Positions 1-6,814 of a DNA stretch of 9,738 nt are shown here, piece after piece. The stretch comes from CAIMUM01 sp034429715 (GTDB lineage Bacteria > Chloroflexota > Dehalococcoidia > GIF9 > UBA5629). The notes under the pieces were generated by a model that did not search any database, had not been told where the DNA came from, and saw only the letters and a program-made list of their open reading frames with translations. The position numbers and the translations under genes are program-made. Each line of letters opens with the position of its first letter. Position 1 is the first letter of the stretch. The stretch is taken from positions 1 through 9,738 of the forward strand of contig DAOUFR010000088.1 of NCBI GenBank assembly GCA_034429715.1, written 5' to 3'.

Positions 1-3
1 CGC

Positions 4-37
4 CGGAAATGTTACTACGTAGAACTGCGTATTTCCG
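4..37 (-). terminator. Inverted repeat just after the last operon gene; possible terminator hairpin
   Basis: CGGAAAT at 4-10 and ATTTCCG at 31-37 are perfect 7-bp inverted arms around a 20-nt loop. The loop itself holds the palindrome CTACGTAG (15-22). The structure begins one base after the stop codon of the MaoC gene at 38-508. That position fits a transcription terminator or a 3'-end stabilising hairpin, but a U-tract, if present, lies outside the window, so the terminator role is only inferred. Confidence 0.3.
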
Positions 38-508
38 TCAGAAACTGAGGAAGGTGTGGCGGGCTATTAGAGCCACTGCGCCGCGCTGGTTGGTGTATGT
101 GATCTCGACCGTGGTCGACATGGTCGGTCCCAGCTTTGTTTCCTTTCCCACAATGCTGACTATTTTGATCCGCGCAGCCAGTGTGTCGCCGGCTCCTATG
201 GGAGACAGGAACTCGTATTCCATGCCGCCGTCCAGGTTGCCCCGCGGGGCGCCCGCGGCGATTAGCTTCTCGACAAACTGGAACATGTCGAACCCGCTGG
301 TTACCGGCCAACCGACAAAGCCGGGCGGCGATTTTAGCCGTCCGAAGGAGCTTTGCGCGGCGTACTCTACGTCGCTGTGCATGGGATTGGAGTCGCCCAC
401 GGCCTGGGCAAACCTCTGTATAGCGCCCTCCTCAACCTTATATATAAGGAAAGGCTCCTCCATGCCGATCATTTTCTTCAGCGCTTCGGTCAAAACGAAT
501 TCAGCCAT
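38..508 (-). CDS. MaoC-family (FAS1-like N-type) enoyl-CoA hydratase, copy 2
   Basis: This 156-residue single hot-dog-fold protein is predicted to hydrate trans-2-enoyl-CoA to 3-hydroxyacyl-CoA in the cytoplasm, or to dehydrate in the reverse direction. The hydratase-2 signature is complete: GD-x-NP-x-H followed by five residues and Ala, with Asp39, Asn41 and His44 as expected catalytic or structural residues. The surrounding PPGF..WP segment (61-68) is typical of the N-terminal (PF13452-like) half of MaoC proteins, which usually pairs with a second, MaoC_like half. That second half is plausibly the neighbour at 625-1086. It aligns without gaps over its full length to the protein at 1117-1587, with about 62% identity by hand count, so the two are paralogs. 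The start is supported by GAGAGGG six bases upstream of ATG. The gene is separated from the preceding one by 116 nt containing a strong hairpin, so its expression may be uncoupled from the rest of the operon. Substrate unknown. Confidence 0.88.
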   Translation of the reverse strand: MAEFVLTEALKKMIGMEEPFLIYKVEEGAIQRFAQAVGDSNPMHSDVEYAAQSSFGRLKSPPGFVGWPVTSGFDMFQFVEKLIAAGAPRGNLDGGMEYEFLSPIGAGDTLAARIKIVSIVGKETKLGPTMSTTVEITYTNQRGAVALIARHTFLSF

Positions 509-549
509 TTTGCCCTCTCTTGATCGATACCATGTGCCGATTAATTATG

Positions 550-597
550 GAACATCGCCGGCTGCGATCCAATACTGATATACAGCCGGCGATGTTC
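550..597 (-). repeat. Perfect 15-bp inverted repeat (intercistronic hairpin)
   Basis: GAACATCGCCGGCTG (550-564) and CAGCCGGCGATGTTC (583-597) are exact reverse complements separated by 18 nt. In the operon RNA this would form a very stable GC-rich stem between the stop of the MaoC gene at 625-1086 and the start of the one at 38-508. No U-run follows on the minus strand (the bases are CATAATTAAT), so it is not a canonical intrinsic terminator. An RNA-processing or stabilising element, an attenuator, or a copy of a dispersed REP-like element all fit. Confidence 0.8.
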
Positions 598-624
598 AAT
601 TTCGTATTGTTTAAAGTTGTGAGA

Positions 625-1086
625 CTATTTCGCCTTGGAGGGCAGCAGCACGGTAGCAGCGCCGGTGGTATTTTTCTCGCCTTTGTTGTTCTCGACCCAG
701 ATCTCGCATTCCACCGTGCGGTCTGCATCGTTCTTCTTGGTAACCTTGCCCTTGCAATACCAGGTATCGCCGTCCACCGGATCCTCGAAGGACTTCATCT
801 TGCGCGGGTAATCCATGCCGCGATATCTACACGATAGCCGCTTAAGTGTTCCCTCCTGGCCCATCCAGTCGGTCATAAGGTTCACCAGCCATGCCCTCTT
901 GAGCAGTCCGTGTACTATGGGTCTGCCCACGCCCAGATTCTTGGCGAAATCCTCCTCGTAATGAAGCGGGTTGAAGTCGCCCGACGCACCGGCGTACTGC
1001 ACCAGCATCCTGGTGGTAGCTATTTTCTCAAGTGTCGTTACTTCACTGCCTACCTGTATATCTTCATAAAAAATCTGTTTGGCCAT
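625..1086 (-). CDS. MaoC-like (hot-dog) dehydratase/hydratase, HadB-like subunit
   Basis: This 153-residue protein has one hot-dog fold of the MaoC_like (PF01575) type. The hydratase-2 signature is intact: Tyr31..Gly36-Asp37-x-Asn39-Pro40-x-His42, with Ala48 at the expected distance. The sequence IVHG at 57-60 matches the conserved hairpin after the catalytic helix. Such proteins catalyse reversible hydration of 2-enoyl thioesters, usually as a dimer with an N-type MaoC subunit. Here it lies between two paralogous N-type subunits (38-508 and 1117-1587), which resembles the order of mycobacterial hadA-hadB-hadC, where HadB is the shared catalytic partner. It starts 30 nt after the previous gene, with GGAGGA five bases before ATG. 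Whether it acts in degradation or synthesis cannot be told from sequence; the dehydrogenases in the same operon favour degradation. Confidence 0.88.
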   Translation of the reverse strand: MAKQIFYEDIQVGSEVTTLEKIATTRMLVQYAGASGDFNPLHYEEDFAKNLGVGRPIVHGLLKRAWLVNLMTDWMGQEGTLKRLSCRYRGMDYPRKMKSFEDPVDGDTWYCKGKVTKKNDADRTVECEIWVENNKGEKNTTGAATVLLPSKAK

Positions 1087-1116
1087 AGTTCCTCCACATA
1101 TTAATAACAGGCTGTC

Positions 1117-1587
1117 TTAGAAGTTGAGGAAGGTATTGCGCACAACCAGCACAACAGCTCCCCTGTGGTTGGTATAGGTGGATTGAAGCGTGGTCACCAT
1201 GGTGGGTCCCATCTTGGTCTCACGACCCTCAATACTGGCGACCATGATCTCCGCAACCAGAATATCGCCTGCGCCGATGGGCGCCCGGAAATCGTATTCA
1301 ACGCCTCCGTCCAGCAGCCCCATGGGGGCACCGGCATTCATCAGCTTTTCGAAGAGCTTGAATAAATTGAATCCGGCCGAGATAGGCCACCCCATGAAGC
1401 CGGGCGGGGCCATCACGCGGCCCCATTTGCTGTTGGCTGCCCATTCGACATCTGAATGCTGTGGATTCTTATCACCGACCGCCTGGGCATACCTCTGGAT
1501 GGCGCCCTCCTCGACCTTGAAAACGACCGGCGGCTCTTTTTGTCCGATCAGCTGTTTCAGGCTATCTGTAACAGTAAATACTGCCAT
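1117..1587 (-). CDS. MaoC-family (FAS1-like N-type) enoyl-CoA hydratase, copy 1
   Basis: This is a 156-residue single hot-dog protein of the N-type MaoC family. The catalytic signature GDKNPQH is present (Asp39, Asn41, His44) with Ala50 in register, so it should be competent as a 2-enoyl-CoA hydratase alone or as half of a heterodimer. It is the paralog of the protein at 38-508, with the same length, no gaps, and strongest identity at 24-50 and 84-108. In mycobacterial HadA-type subunits the catalytic Asp/His pair is, as I recall, not kept, so its retention in both copies here is notable. The gene lies 27 nt after the thiolase stop and 30 nt before the next MaoC gene. GGGAGG sits about ten bases before ATG. 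Two diverged copies suggest two hydratase heterodimers with different chain or substrate preference, but this is inference. Confidence 0.88.
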   Translation of the reverse strand: MAVFTVTDSLKQLIGQKEPPVVFKVEEGAIQRYAQAVGDKNPQHSDVEWAANSKWGRVMAPPGFMGWPISAGFNLFKLFEKLMNAGAPMGLLDGGVEYDFRAPIGAGDILVAEIMVASIEGRETKMGPTMVTTLQSTYTNHRGAVVLVVRNTFLNF

Positions 1588-1614
1588 CTAACAAAACCTC
1601 CCGAATATATACCT

Positions 1615-2808
1615 TTATTTGCCGACTATGCAAACGCTGACAACGTTCATCGAGGGGAAACCGCCCATATTGTGCGTGAGGCCGATCTTGGGATCCTTTA
1701 ACTGCCTCTTGTCGGCCTTGCCCTGCAGCTGCTTGTACATCTCGTACATCATCCTCAGGCCGCTGGCGCCGATGGGATGTCCGAAGCACTTCAGGCCGCC
1801 ATCAATCTGGATTGGTTGTGCGCCATCACGATTAAAACGCCCGGCATCTATATCATCCTTTACTTTACCCCGGGGACTGAACTGCAGGTCCTCCATGGCC
1901 GTGGCCTCAGTGATGGAGAAGCAATCGTGTACCTCGGCCATGCTGACCTCGTCACGCGGGTTTTTGATGCCGGCCTCTTTATAGGCCATGACTCCTGCCC
2001 GGTAAGCCGGCTCCACGTGCGATCCGTCCCACTTTGTGTAGTACATCTCTTCACCCGAAGATACGGAGATCTGCAGGGATTTCACCAGTACCGGGTCCTG
2101 CCTGAACTTCTTGGCCATATCTGCCCTGCAGACTATGGCGGCGGCGGAGCCGTCGCTCACGCCGCAGCAGTCGAAGAGGCCCAGCGGCCAGGCGATGATG
2201 GGAGCATTAACGATCTGCTCAACTGTGACTTCTTTGCGCAGGTGTGCCTTTGGATTGAGTGCGCCATTCACATGGCTCTTGGCCGAGACCTTGGCCAGCA
2301 TCATCTTGCCGTCCTGCGGGCTGAGATTGTACTGTGAGAAATACTTGGTTGCCATCATGGCGAAACCGCCCGGCGCGGTCATGTTGAACATGGTCAGGGG
2401 CGCTTTATAGCCCAGGCCGCCGGCCAGCGGTAGTCCGCCATAGCCGCAGTCCTTCAACTTCTCCATACCCAGAGCCAGGCAGATATCATAGGCGCCCGAG
2501 GCGACCCCGTAGACCGCCCCGCGCAGAGCTTCTGAGCCGGTGGCACAGAAGTTCTCCACCCTGGTGATTGGAATGAACGGGAGCTTGAGTGCTAAACCCA
2601 GCGCGGTTGCGCCGCGGCCCATGCTGATATCCGGCATGTGAATGCCCCACCAGGCTGCCTGTATGGCATTCTTCTCAATACCTGCGTCTGCCAGGCATTC
2701 GGTAAAGGCCTCCACGATGAGGTCCTGTGGACCGGCATCGAAGCGCTCACCGAACCTGGTGCAGCCCATACCGATTATGGCTACTTTATCTTTAATTCCT
2801 TCTGCCAT
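1615..2808 (-). CDS. SCP2-type thiolase (acyl-CoA acyltransferase)
   Basis: This 397-residue thiolase-fold enzyme is expected to cleave 3-ketoacyl-CoA with CoA, or run the reverse Claisen condensation, in the cytoplasm. The nucleophilic Cys is at 88 in NFCATGS. The HDCF signature at 294-297, which in SCP2-type thiolases supplies the second catalytic Cys (Cys296), is present, as is GHPxGASG (343-350) with His344. This separates it from the steroid aldolase Ltp2, where Tyr residues do the chemistry, and argues for genuine thiolase activity. SCP2-type thiolases commonly depend on a DUF35 zinc-ribbon/OB partner. Here DUF35 is fused to the protein encoded immediately upstream (2837-4279), 28 nt away. 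The start is set by GGAGGA seven bases before ATG. No fused SCP2 sterol-carrier domain is present. Acetoacetyl-CoA, longer ketoacyl-CoA or an aryl/alicyclic substrate are all possible. Confidence 0.9.
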   Translation of the reverse strand: MAEGIKDKVAIIGMGCTRFGERFDAGPQDLIVEAFTECLADAGIEKNAIQAAWWGIHMPDISMGRGATALGLALKLPFIPITRVENFCATGSEALRGAVYGVASGAYDICLALGMEKLKDCGYGGLPLAGGLGYKAPLTMFNMTAPGGFAMMATKYFSQYNLSPQDGKMMLAKVSAKSHVNGALNPKAHLRKEVTVEQIVNAPIIAWPLGLFDCCGVSDGSAAAIVCRADMAKKFRQDPVLVKSLQISVSSGEEMYYTKWDGSHVEPAYRAGVMAYKEAGIKNPRDEVSMAEVHDCFSITEATAMEDLQFSPRGKVKDDIDAGRFNRDGAQPIQIDGGLKCFGHPIGASGLRMMYEMYKQLQGKADKRQLKDPKIGLTHNMGGFPSMNVVSVCIVGK

Positions 2809-2836
2809 CTAATTATCCTCCTTGTTTTCTACTTTC

Positions 2837-4279
2837 TTAGGCGACGATGGGCATCGCTTTCCAGCCATAGTTAATGGCGGCGCGTTTTTCATCGGCATAC
2901 TTGATCCTGAATACCATCTCCACCGGCATGCCTACTTTTAAGGCGTTGGCGTCGCAGTCTGTGAGGTCTACACCGGCCCGTCCGCCGCCATCGAAATCGA
3001 TGAACCCGTAAGAGGCGGGCGGATCGATGCTGGGCGCCAGGAAATCGCTGGTGTAGGTGAACAGCACGGCCTTCTTATCGGCGAAACGGTACTCCTCATT
3101 CTGGTCCACCGCACCGCAATCCGGGTTGGGGCAGATCCTCTGCGGCGGATAGCTCGGTGTGCCGCATTTCTTGCACTTGTACCCCACCATGCCATAGAGT
3201 TCCTTGTTGTCCCTGGACACGATGGAGAATGATGTAAACATCGCTTCCTCGCCCCTGATGCCTAATTCAGACGGCATCTGTTTGCGGAAAGCCAGGTATT
3301 TCTCGTAGCTGCCCAGTGCGACCTTATTGGCCATATTCTTCTTGACAGCCTTCTTGTCCTTTATCTTGGAGATCTTGTCGGTCACGGTCAGGTAGAAAGC
3401 ATCGCAACCCTGTCCAAAGCTGATCACCAGTATCTTGTCTCCCGCTTTGGCATCTTCCAGCGCGGCTACCAGCATCAGAAGTGTCTGGGCTACGCCGGTA
3501 TCTCCGACCGTTGTCAGCATGGGATCCTGTATCTGCTCGGGAGTAAGCCCGAATGTCTTGCCCAGGGCAGCATGCGCGCCGCCGAAGGCACAAGCATAAA
3601 TGACCTTGGAGAAGTCCTTCACGTTCAGTTTATATTTCTTGGTCAGGCCCGCCAACGCCTCGGGAATAAATTTCATGTAGCCCGCATCGCGGATGAAGCG
3701 TTCTTCCCACATATGCTCCAGACGCTCGCCCTCCAGGCGCCGCCGATCGACGAAATCATGTGTGGTCGAGTAAGAGCCTTCGATATTGGCTATAACATTG
3801 TCCTTTCCCAGCAAGAAGGCCGCCGCGCCGTCACCATAGGTGTAATCGCCATTGCTTGCGACCTTACTGACACGCATGTCAGCGGCGCAGACCAGGCAGC
3901 TATTAAGAGAGCCTGCTGCGATCGCATCGGCGGCCGCCAGCAGCGCGCTGGTGCCGGACTTGGTGGAATCGGTAAAATCCGCCGTCCTGGTATCTGTATT
4001 AAGGTCCAGCGCGGAGGCAATGATGCCGGCGTTCTGCCTCAAGGCATATGTTTGCGAAGTGGAGGCGAAGTAAAGCCCGTCCACTTTCGAGGCGTCTTCA
4101 CCTTTCAGACAGTCCACTGCAGCGGCCACCGACATGGTTATGCTGTCCTCGTCCCAGTTGGCCACCGCTTTCTCGCCCCGCAAAGGGGCAAACCCCAGAA
4201 ACAAGAGGGACATCTGCATGATATTTCGGTCCAAACGAAACCTGGGTATGTGCGCACCATACGACTTGATACCTACCAT
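2837..4279 (-). CDS. HMG-CoA-synthase-like domain (catalytic residues replaced) fused to DUF35 zinc-ribbon/OB domain
   Basis: This 480-residue two-domain protein has a KAS-III/HMG-CoA-synthase-like fold at residues 1-300, followed by a DUF35 module. The N-terminal MVGIxxYGAxIPRxR, DED (43-45), GDGAAAFLLG (149-158) and ILVISFGQGCDAF (283-295) segments match archaeal-type HMG-CoA synthase. However, the catalytic positions, judged by eye against a remembered archaeal sequence, are Thr74 for Glu, Thr106 for Cys (STKSGT in place of ACKAGT) and Ala229 for His. The DUF35 zinc ribbon has Cys369, Cys372, Cys383 and Cys388 (CX2C-X10-CX4C), with the OB fold at about 395-480. In archaea, thiolase, HMG-CoA synthase and DUF35 proteins form a channelling complex from three genes; here two of those parts are fused and the thiolase follows 28 nt later. 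It is probably a structural partner of that thiolase rather than a synthase. A strong SD (AAGGAGG) fixes the start. Confidence 0.87.
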   Translation of the reverse strand: MVGIKSYGAHIPRFRLDRNIMQMSLLFLGFAPLRGEKAVANWDEDSITMSVAAAVDCLKGEDASKVDGLYFASTSQTYALRQNAGIIASALDLNTDTRTADFTDSTKSGTSALLAAADAIAAGSLNSCLVCAADMRVSKVASNGDYTYGDGAAAFLLGKDNVIANIEGSYSTTHDFVDRRRLEGERLEHMWEERFIRDAGYMKFIPEALAGLTKKYKLNVKDFSKVIYACAFGGAHAALGKTFGLTPEQIQDPMLTTVGDTGVAQTLLMLVAALEDAKAGDKILVISFGQGCDAFYLTVTDKISKIKDKKAVKKNMANKVALGSYEKYLAFRKQMPSELGIRGEEAMFTSFSIVSRDNKELYGMVGYKCKKCGTPSYPPQRICPNPDCGAVDQNEEYRFADKKAVLFTYTSDFLAPSIDPPASYGFIDFDGGGRAGVDLTDCDANALKVGMPVEMVFRIKYADEKRAAINYGWKAMPIVA

Positions 4280-4438
4280 TTTTCCTCCTTAAATCTGAAT
4301 TAATTATTTTAAGAGTGCCTGCCAACCCATCAGCGACTGATTTTACACCATATCATATTTCATCTCAATATCAGGTATGTTCAGAAAACTGCTTCTCCTA
4401 TCACTACCCGTAATCTATCATTTCTGACGCCCCGTCCA
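4280..4438. other. 159-nt intra-operon gap
   Basis: This AT-rich spacer separates the dehydrogenase genes from the fusion/thiolase/MaoC genes and is far longer than most other gaps in the operon (16-30 nt). It contains no convincing coding sequence. A small inverted repeat, ATCAG-cga-CTGAT (4329-4341), and a TATGAT-like box on the minus strand (4352-4357) are visible, but no good -35 sequence lies at the right distance. A weak internal promoter is possible but not demonstrated. Confidence 0.35.
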
Positions 4439-5572
4439 TTAAAGGCCTATGCCGGCAGCGATCCTCTCCAGGTGCAGCTCGGTATCTCCCAGCATGAACT
4501 CGGATGATTTCACGCGGCGGAAATAACAACCTATATCGTGGTCCATGGTAAACCCGATTGCTCCATGTATCTTGATGCCGTCGACGCAGACCCTCTGATA
4601 TACGTCATTGGCCTTGGCCTTGGCCTGGGAGATGCACATGTCGGCTTTCGCGCCGGTCGACAGCGTCCATGCAGCATAGTGCACCAGATATTGCAGGCCC
4701 TCGACATCGGTGAGCATATCGACGAGCTTGTGCTGGATGGCCATAAAAGCGCCTATCGGCTTATCGAATTGTGTCCTGTCCTTGGCATACGCCTGCGTCA
4801 TCTCCAGCACCGCCTGGCAGGCGCCGGCAACCTCGGCACATTTGAGCACCGTAGCTCTCTGCGCCAGATAGGAGACTACTTTCCAGCCATCTCCCTTTTT
4901 GCCTATAATATCAGACCTGGCGGCCTTCACGTTCTTAAACCTCACTCTACACTGCCCGTCGCCGGCGATCGTGGGTATCAGCTCTATTTTCACACCGCGG
5001 CCGGCGGTTTTCACCACAAACATGGTCAGACCTCTCTCGGGCGATCCCGCCTTTTCCGTCCTGCATAACACCAGCAGATGGTCCGCAATATGCGCATAGG
5101 GTACGAACCATTTTTCGCCATTTAGAATGTAGTTTTTACCGTCGAATTCTGCGTCAGCTGTGATGTCAGCAGCTTCGAATCTCCCTGACTTCTCGGTAAG
5201 GGCCAGTGACCAGATGCTTTTGCCATCTGCAATAGGCGTGAGATATTTCTCTTTCTGCGCGCCGGTGCCGAATTTCAAGATGGGGATTGAACACATCGCA
5301 ACGGTTGAAAAGAACGGGCCGGGTGTTATATTCCTGCCCATCTCTTCCATCAGTACGACCAGGTCAAGGAAGTCCGCGCCGGTCCCATTGTACTGCTCGG
5401 GGAATATCAGCCCCAGCCAACCCAGTTCAACCATTTTAGCCCACATCTCAGGATCGTAGCCTTTCTCATCGATCTCCATCTCCCTGACCCTGGATTTTGG
5501 GCACTCATTGACCAGGAAATCCCTGGCCATGGTCTTCAACATATTTTGCTGTTCGTTAAAATCAAAATCCAT
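4439..5572 (-). CDS. Acyl-CoA dehydrogenase-like subunit lacking the usual catalytic Glu
   Basis: This is a 377-residue acyl-CoA dehydrogenase-fold flavoprotein. The ATG at 5572 (MDFDFNEQQ) is preferred because family proteins begin at this point, AGAGG precedes it, and it lies 16 nt after the previous stop. A longer reading from 5647 would add 25 unrelated residues and overlap the upstream gene. The N-terminal helices (1-115), middle beta domain (120-220, with ILNGEKWFVPYA at 149-160) and C-terminal helices (AYAKDRTQFDKPIG at 261-274) are all present. In the two places where acyl-CoA dehydrogenases carry the catalytic base, this protein has Gln238 (QR instead of ER) and Gly362 (LGDT instead of YEGT). 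This resembles the non-catalytic half of heterotetrameric dehydrogenases such as mycobacterial ChsE1-ChsE2. The adjacent gene at 5589-6794 is the likely partner. Substrate unknown. Confidence 0.9.
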   Translation of the reverse strand: MDFDFNEQQNMLKTMARDFLVNECPKSRVREMEIDEKGYDPEMWAKMVELGWLGLIFPEQYNGTGADFLDLVVLMEEMGRNITPGPFFSTVAMCSIPILKFGTGAQKEKYLTPIADGKSIWSLALTEKSGRFEAADITADAEFDGKNYILNGEKWFVPYAHIADHLLVLCRTEKAGSPERGLTMFVVKTAGRGVKIELIPTIAGDGQCRVRFKNVKAARSDIIGKKGDGWKVVSYLAQRATVLKCAEVAGACQAVLEMTQAYAKDRTQFDKPIGAFMAIQHKLVDMLTDVEGLQYLVHYAAWTLSTGAKADMCISQAKAKANDVYQRVCVDGIKIHGAIGFTMDHDIGCYFRRVKSSEFMLGDTELHLERIAAGIGL

Positions 5573-5588
5573 CTCGAACCTCTTAATA

Positions 5589-6794
5589 TTAATATGCCCT
5601 GGGCAGACCCAGCTTGAACTGTCCCACGATATTCTTCTGCACCTCATCAGTACCGCCCGCGATGGAGATGCCCGGGAACATCATGTAAAGGCGCGTGACA
5701 TTGCCCATGACTTTAGACCATTTGGACCACATATCAATCTGAGAATAGGCGCCGATGATCTCGGAGCCGGTGGTGGCGAGGCGCTGCATGACAAGATCAC
5801 AATAAGCCTTGTTCCTGGCTGCCTCATAAATGGGTATTTCCCCCTTGCTCATCTTCCACGTGATCTCATAGCTGAACATTTTGAGCGTCTCCAGCTCCAG
5901 CGCCCTCTCAGCCAGCTTGTGCCTGACCACAGGGTCTTTGGCCAGCAACGCGCCATTATACCGTATTTCACGGGTATACTTTATGACGGCCTCCAGGATC
6001 CTCCTCGACATGCCGCCGAACTGGGGGGCGATGCTGTGCCGTTCGAAAGCCAGGGACTGCATGAGGTGGTACCAGCCGCGGTTCTCCGTCCCCACTAAGT
6101 TGGCTGCCGGGACCTTGACATTGTCGAAAAATAACTCATTGAAGATATGCACGCCGGCAAAGTTCACGATAGGTTTAATGGTAATGCCCGGGCTCCTCAT
6201 ATCGAGTATCAGCAGGCTTATTCCATGCTGTTTTTTCTGGGCGCCGGGGTCGGTCTTCACCGCTATCCAGCACCACCTGGCCCTATGAGCGCAGCTGGTC
6301 CATATCTTCTGTCCGTTTAAAATGTATTCGTCGCCATTTTTAATCGCCTTGGTTTGAATATTGGCGAAATCGGAGCCGGCATTGGGTTCGCTGTAAGCGG
6401 TGCACCAAACACCGTCCGGCTCGCCGGCCGCAATGGAGGGAATATATTTTTTACGCTGCTCCTCGCTGCCGAAAAGCATGAGTGATTGCCCTACCCAACC
6501 TATACCGCTCACTCCCATGGTGGTGCCCGGGATACCCTGGTAGCTGGCTTCATCGATGTAGACAAGCTGCTCGAAGGGAGATGCGTCCTGCCCCCCATAC
6601 TGCTTGGGCCAGGCCATGGTCAGCCACCCCTTTTGCGATAGTTTCCTGGATATCTGCATGGTAAATTCCCAATCCTCATCCCTACCCTCCTCCTCCAGGC
6701 CGCTGATGGCACGATGTCCCGACAATTCCGTCCGGGCAAAAGCCCTGATCTCCGCCCTTAGTTTCTCCTCTTTTTCGCCGAACTTAAAATCCAT
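5589..6794 (-). CDS. Acyl-CoA dehydrogenase (catalytic subunit; first gene of operon)
   Basis: This 401-residue FAD-dependent acyl-CoA dehydrogenase should introduce a trans-2 double bond into an acyl-CoA and pass electrons to an electron-transfer flavoprotein. The flavin-contacting segment YSEPNAGSD (134-142) and ILNGQKIWTS (158-167) are clear, and the C-terminal motif AGGTDEVQKNI (379-389) is of the kind that does not carry the catalytic Glu. Instead Glu251 in LAFERHS sits in the helix-G position used by isovaleryl- and long-chain-type enzymes. The protein is therefore predicted to be active, unlike its neighbour at 4439-5572. It ends with GLPRAY, as is usual for the FadE17/FadE29-like group. 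AAGGAG precedes ATG by five bases. It is transcribed divergently from the TetR gene, and the leader between the proposed promoter and the start is about 200 nt and contains a 16-bp palindrome. Confidence 0.92.
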   Translation of the reverse strand: MDFKFGEKEEKLRAEIRAFARTELSGHRAISGLEEEGRDEDWEFTMQISRKLSQKGWLTMAWPKQYGGQDASPFEQLVYIDEASYQGIPGTTMGVSGIGWVGQSLMLFGSEEQRKKYIPSIAAGEPDGVWCTAYSEPNAGSDFANIQTKAIKNGDEYILNGQKIWTSCAHRARWCWIAVKTDPGAQKKQHGISLLILDMRSPGITIKPIVNFAGVHIFNELFFDNVKVPAANLVGTENRGWYHLMQSLAFERHSIAPQFGGMSRRILEAVIKYTREIRYNGALLAKDPVVRHKLAERALELETLKMFSYEITWKMSKGEIPIYEAARNKAYCDLVMQRLATTGSEIIGAYSQIDMWSKWSKVMGNVTRLYMMFPGISIAGGTDEVQKNIVGQFKLGLPRAY

Positions 6795-6814
6795 ACCCGC
6801 TCCTTAAACTAATA

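Noticed and set aside
1777..2337. Long plus-strand open frames opposite the thiolase, and similar ones opposite the fusion protein (3572-4303) and the dehydrogenases
   Set aside because: They lie antisense to well-supported genes, show no recognisable motifs, and arise from the codon pattern of the genes on the other strand.
2837..4279. Calling the fusion a functional HMG-CoA synthase of a mevalonate pathway
   Set aside because: The catalytic Glu, Cys and His positions are all replaced and no other mevalonate pathway gene is in the window.
4298..4310. AATTAATT palindrome upstream of the fusion gene as an operator
   Set aside because: Short AT-only self-complementary sequence that recurs in other AT-rich gaps (near 540 and 6928), with no promoter in register.
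5573..5647. In-frame 25-residue N-terminal extension of the second acyl-CoA dehydrogenase
   Set aside because: The extension overlaps the end of the upstream gene, does not resemble family N-termini, and the internal ATG at 5572 has its own SD and the expected MDFDF start.
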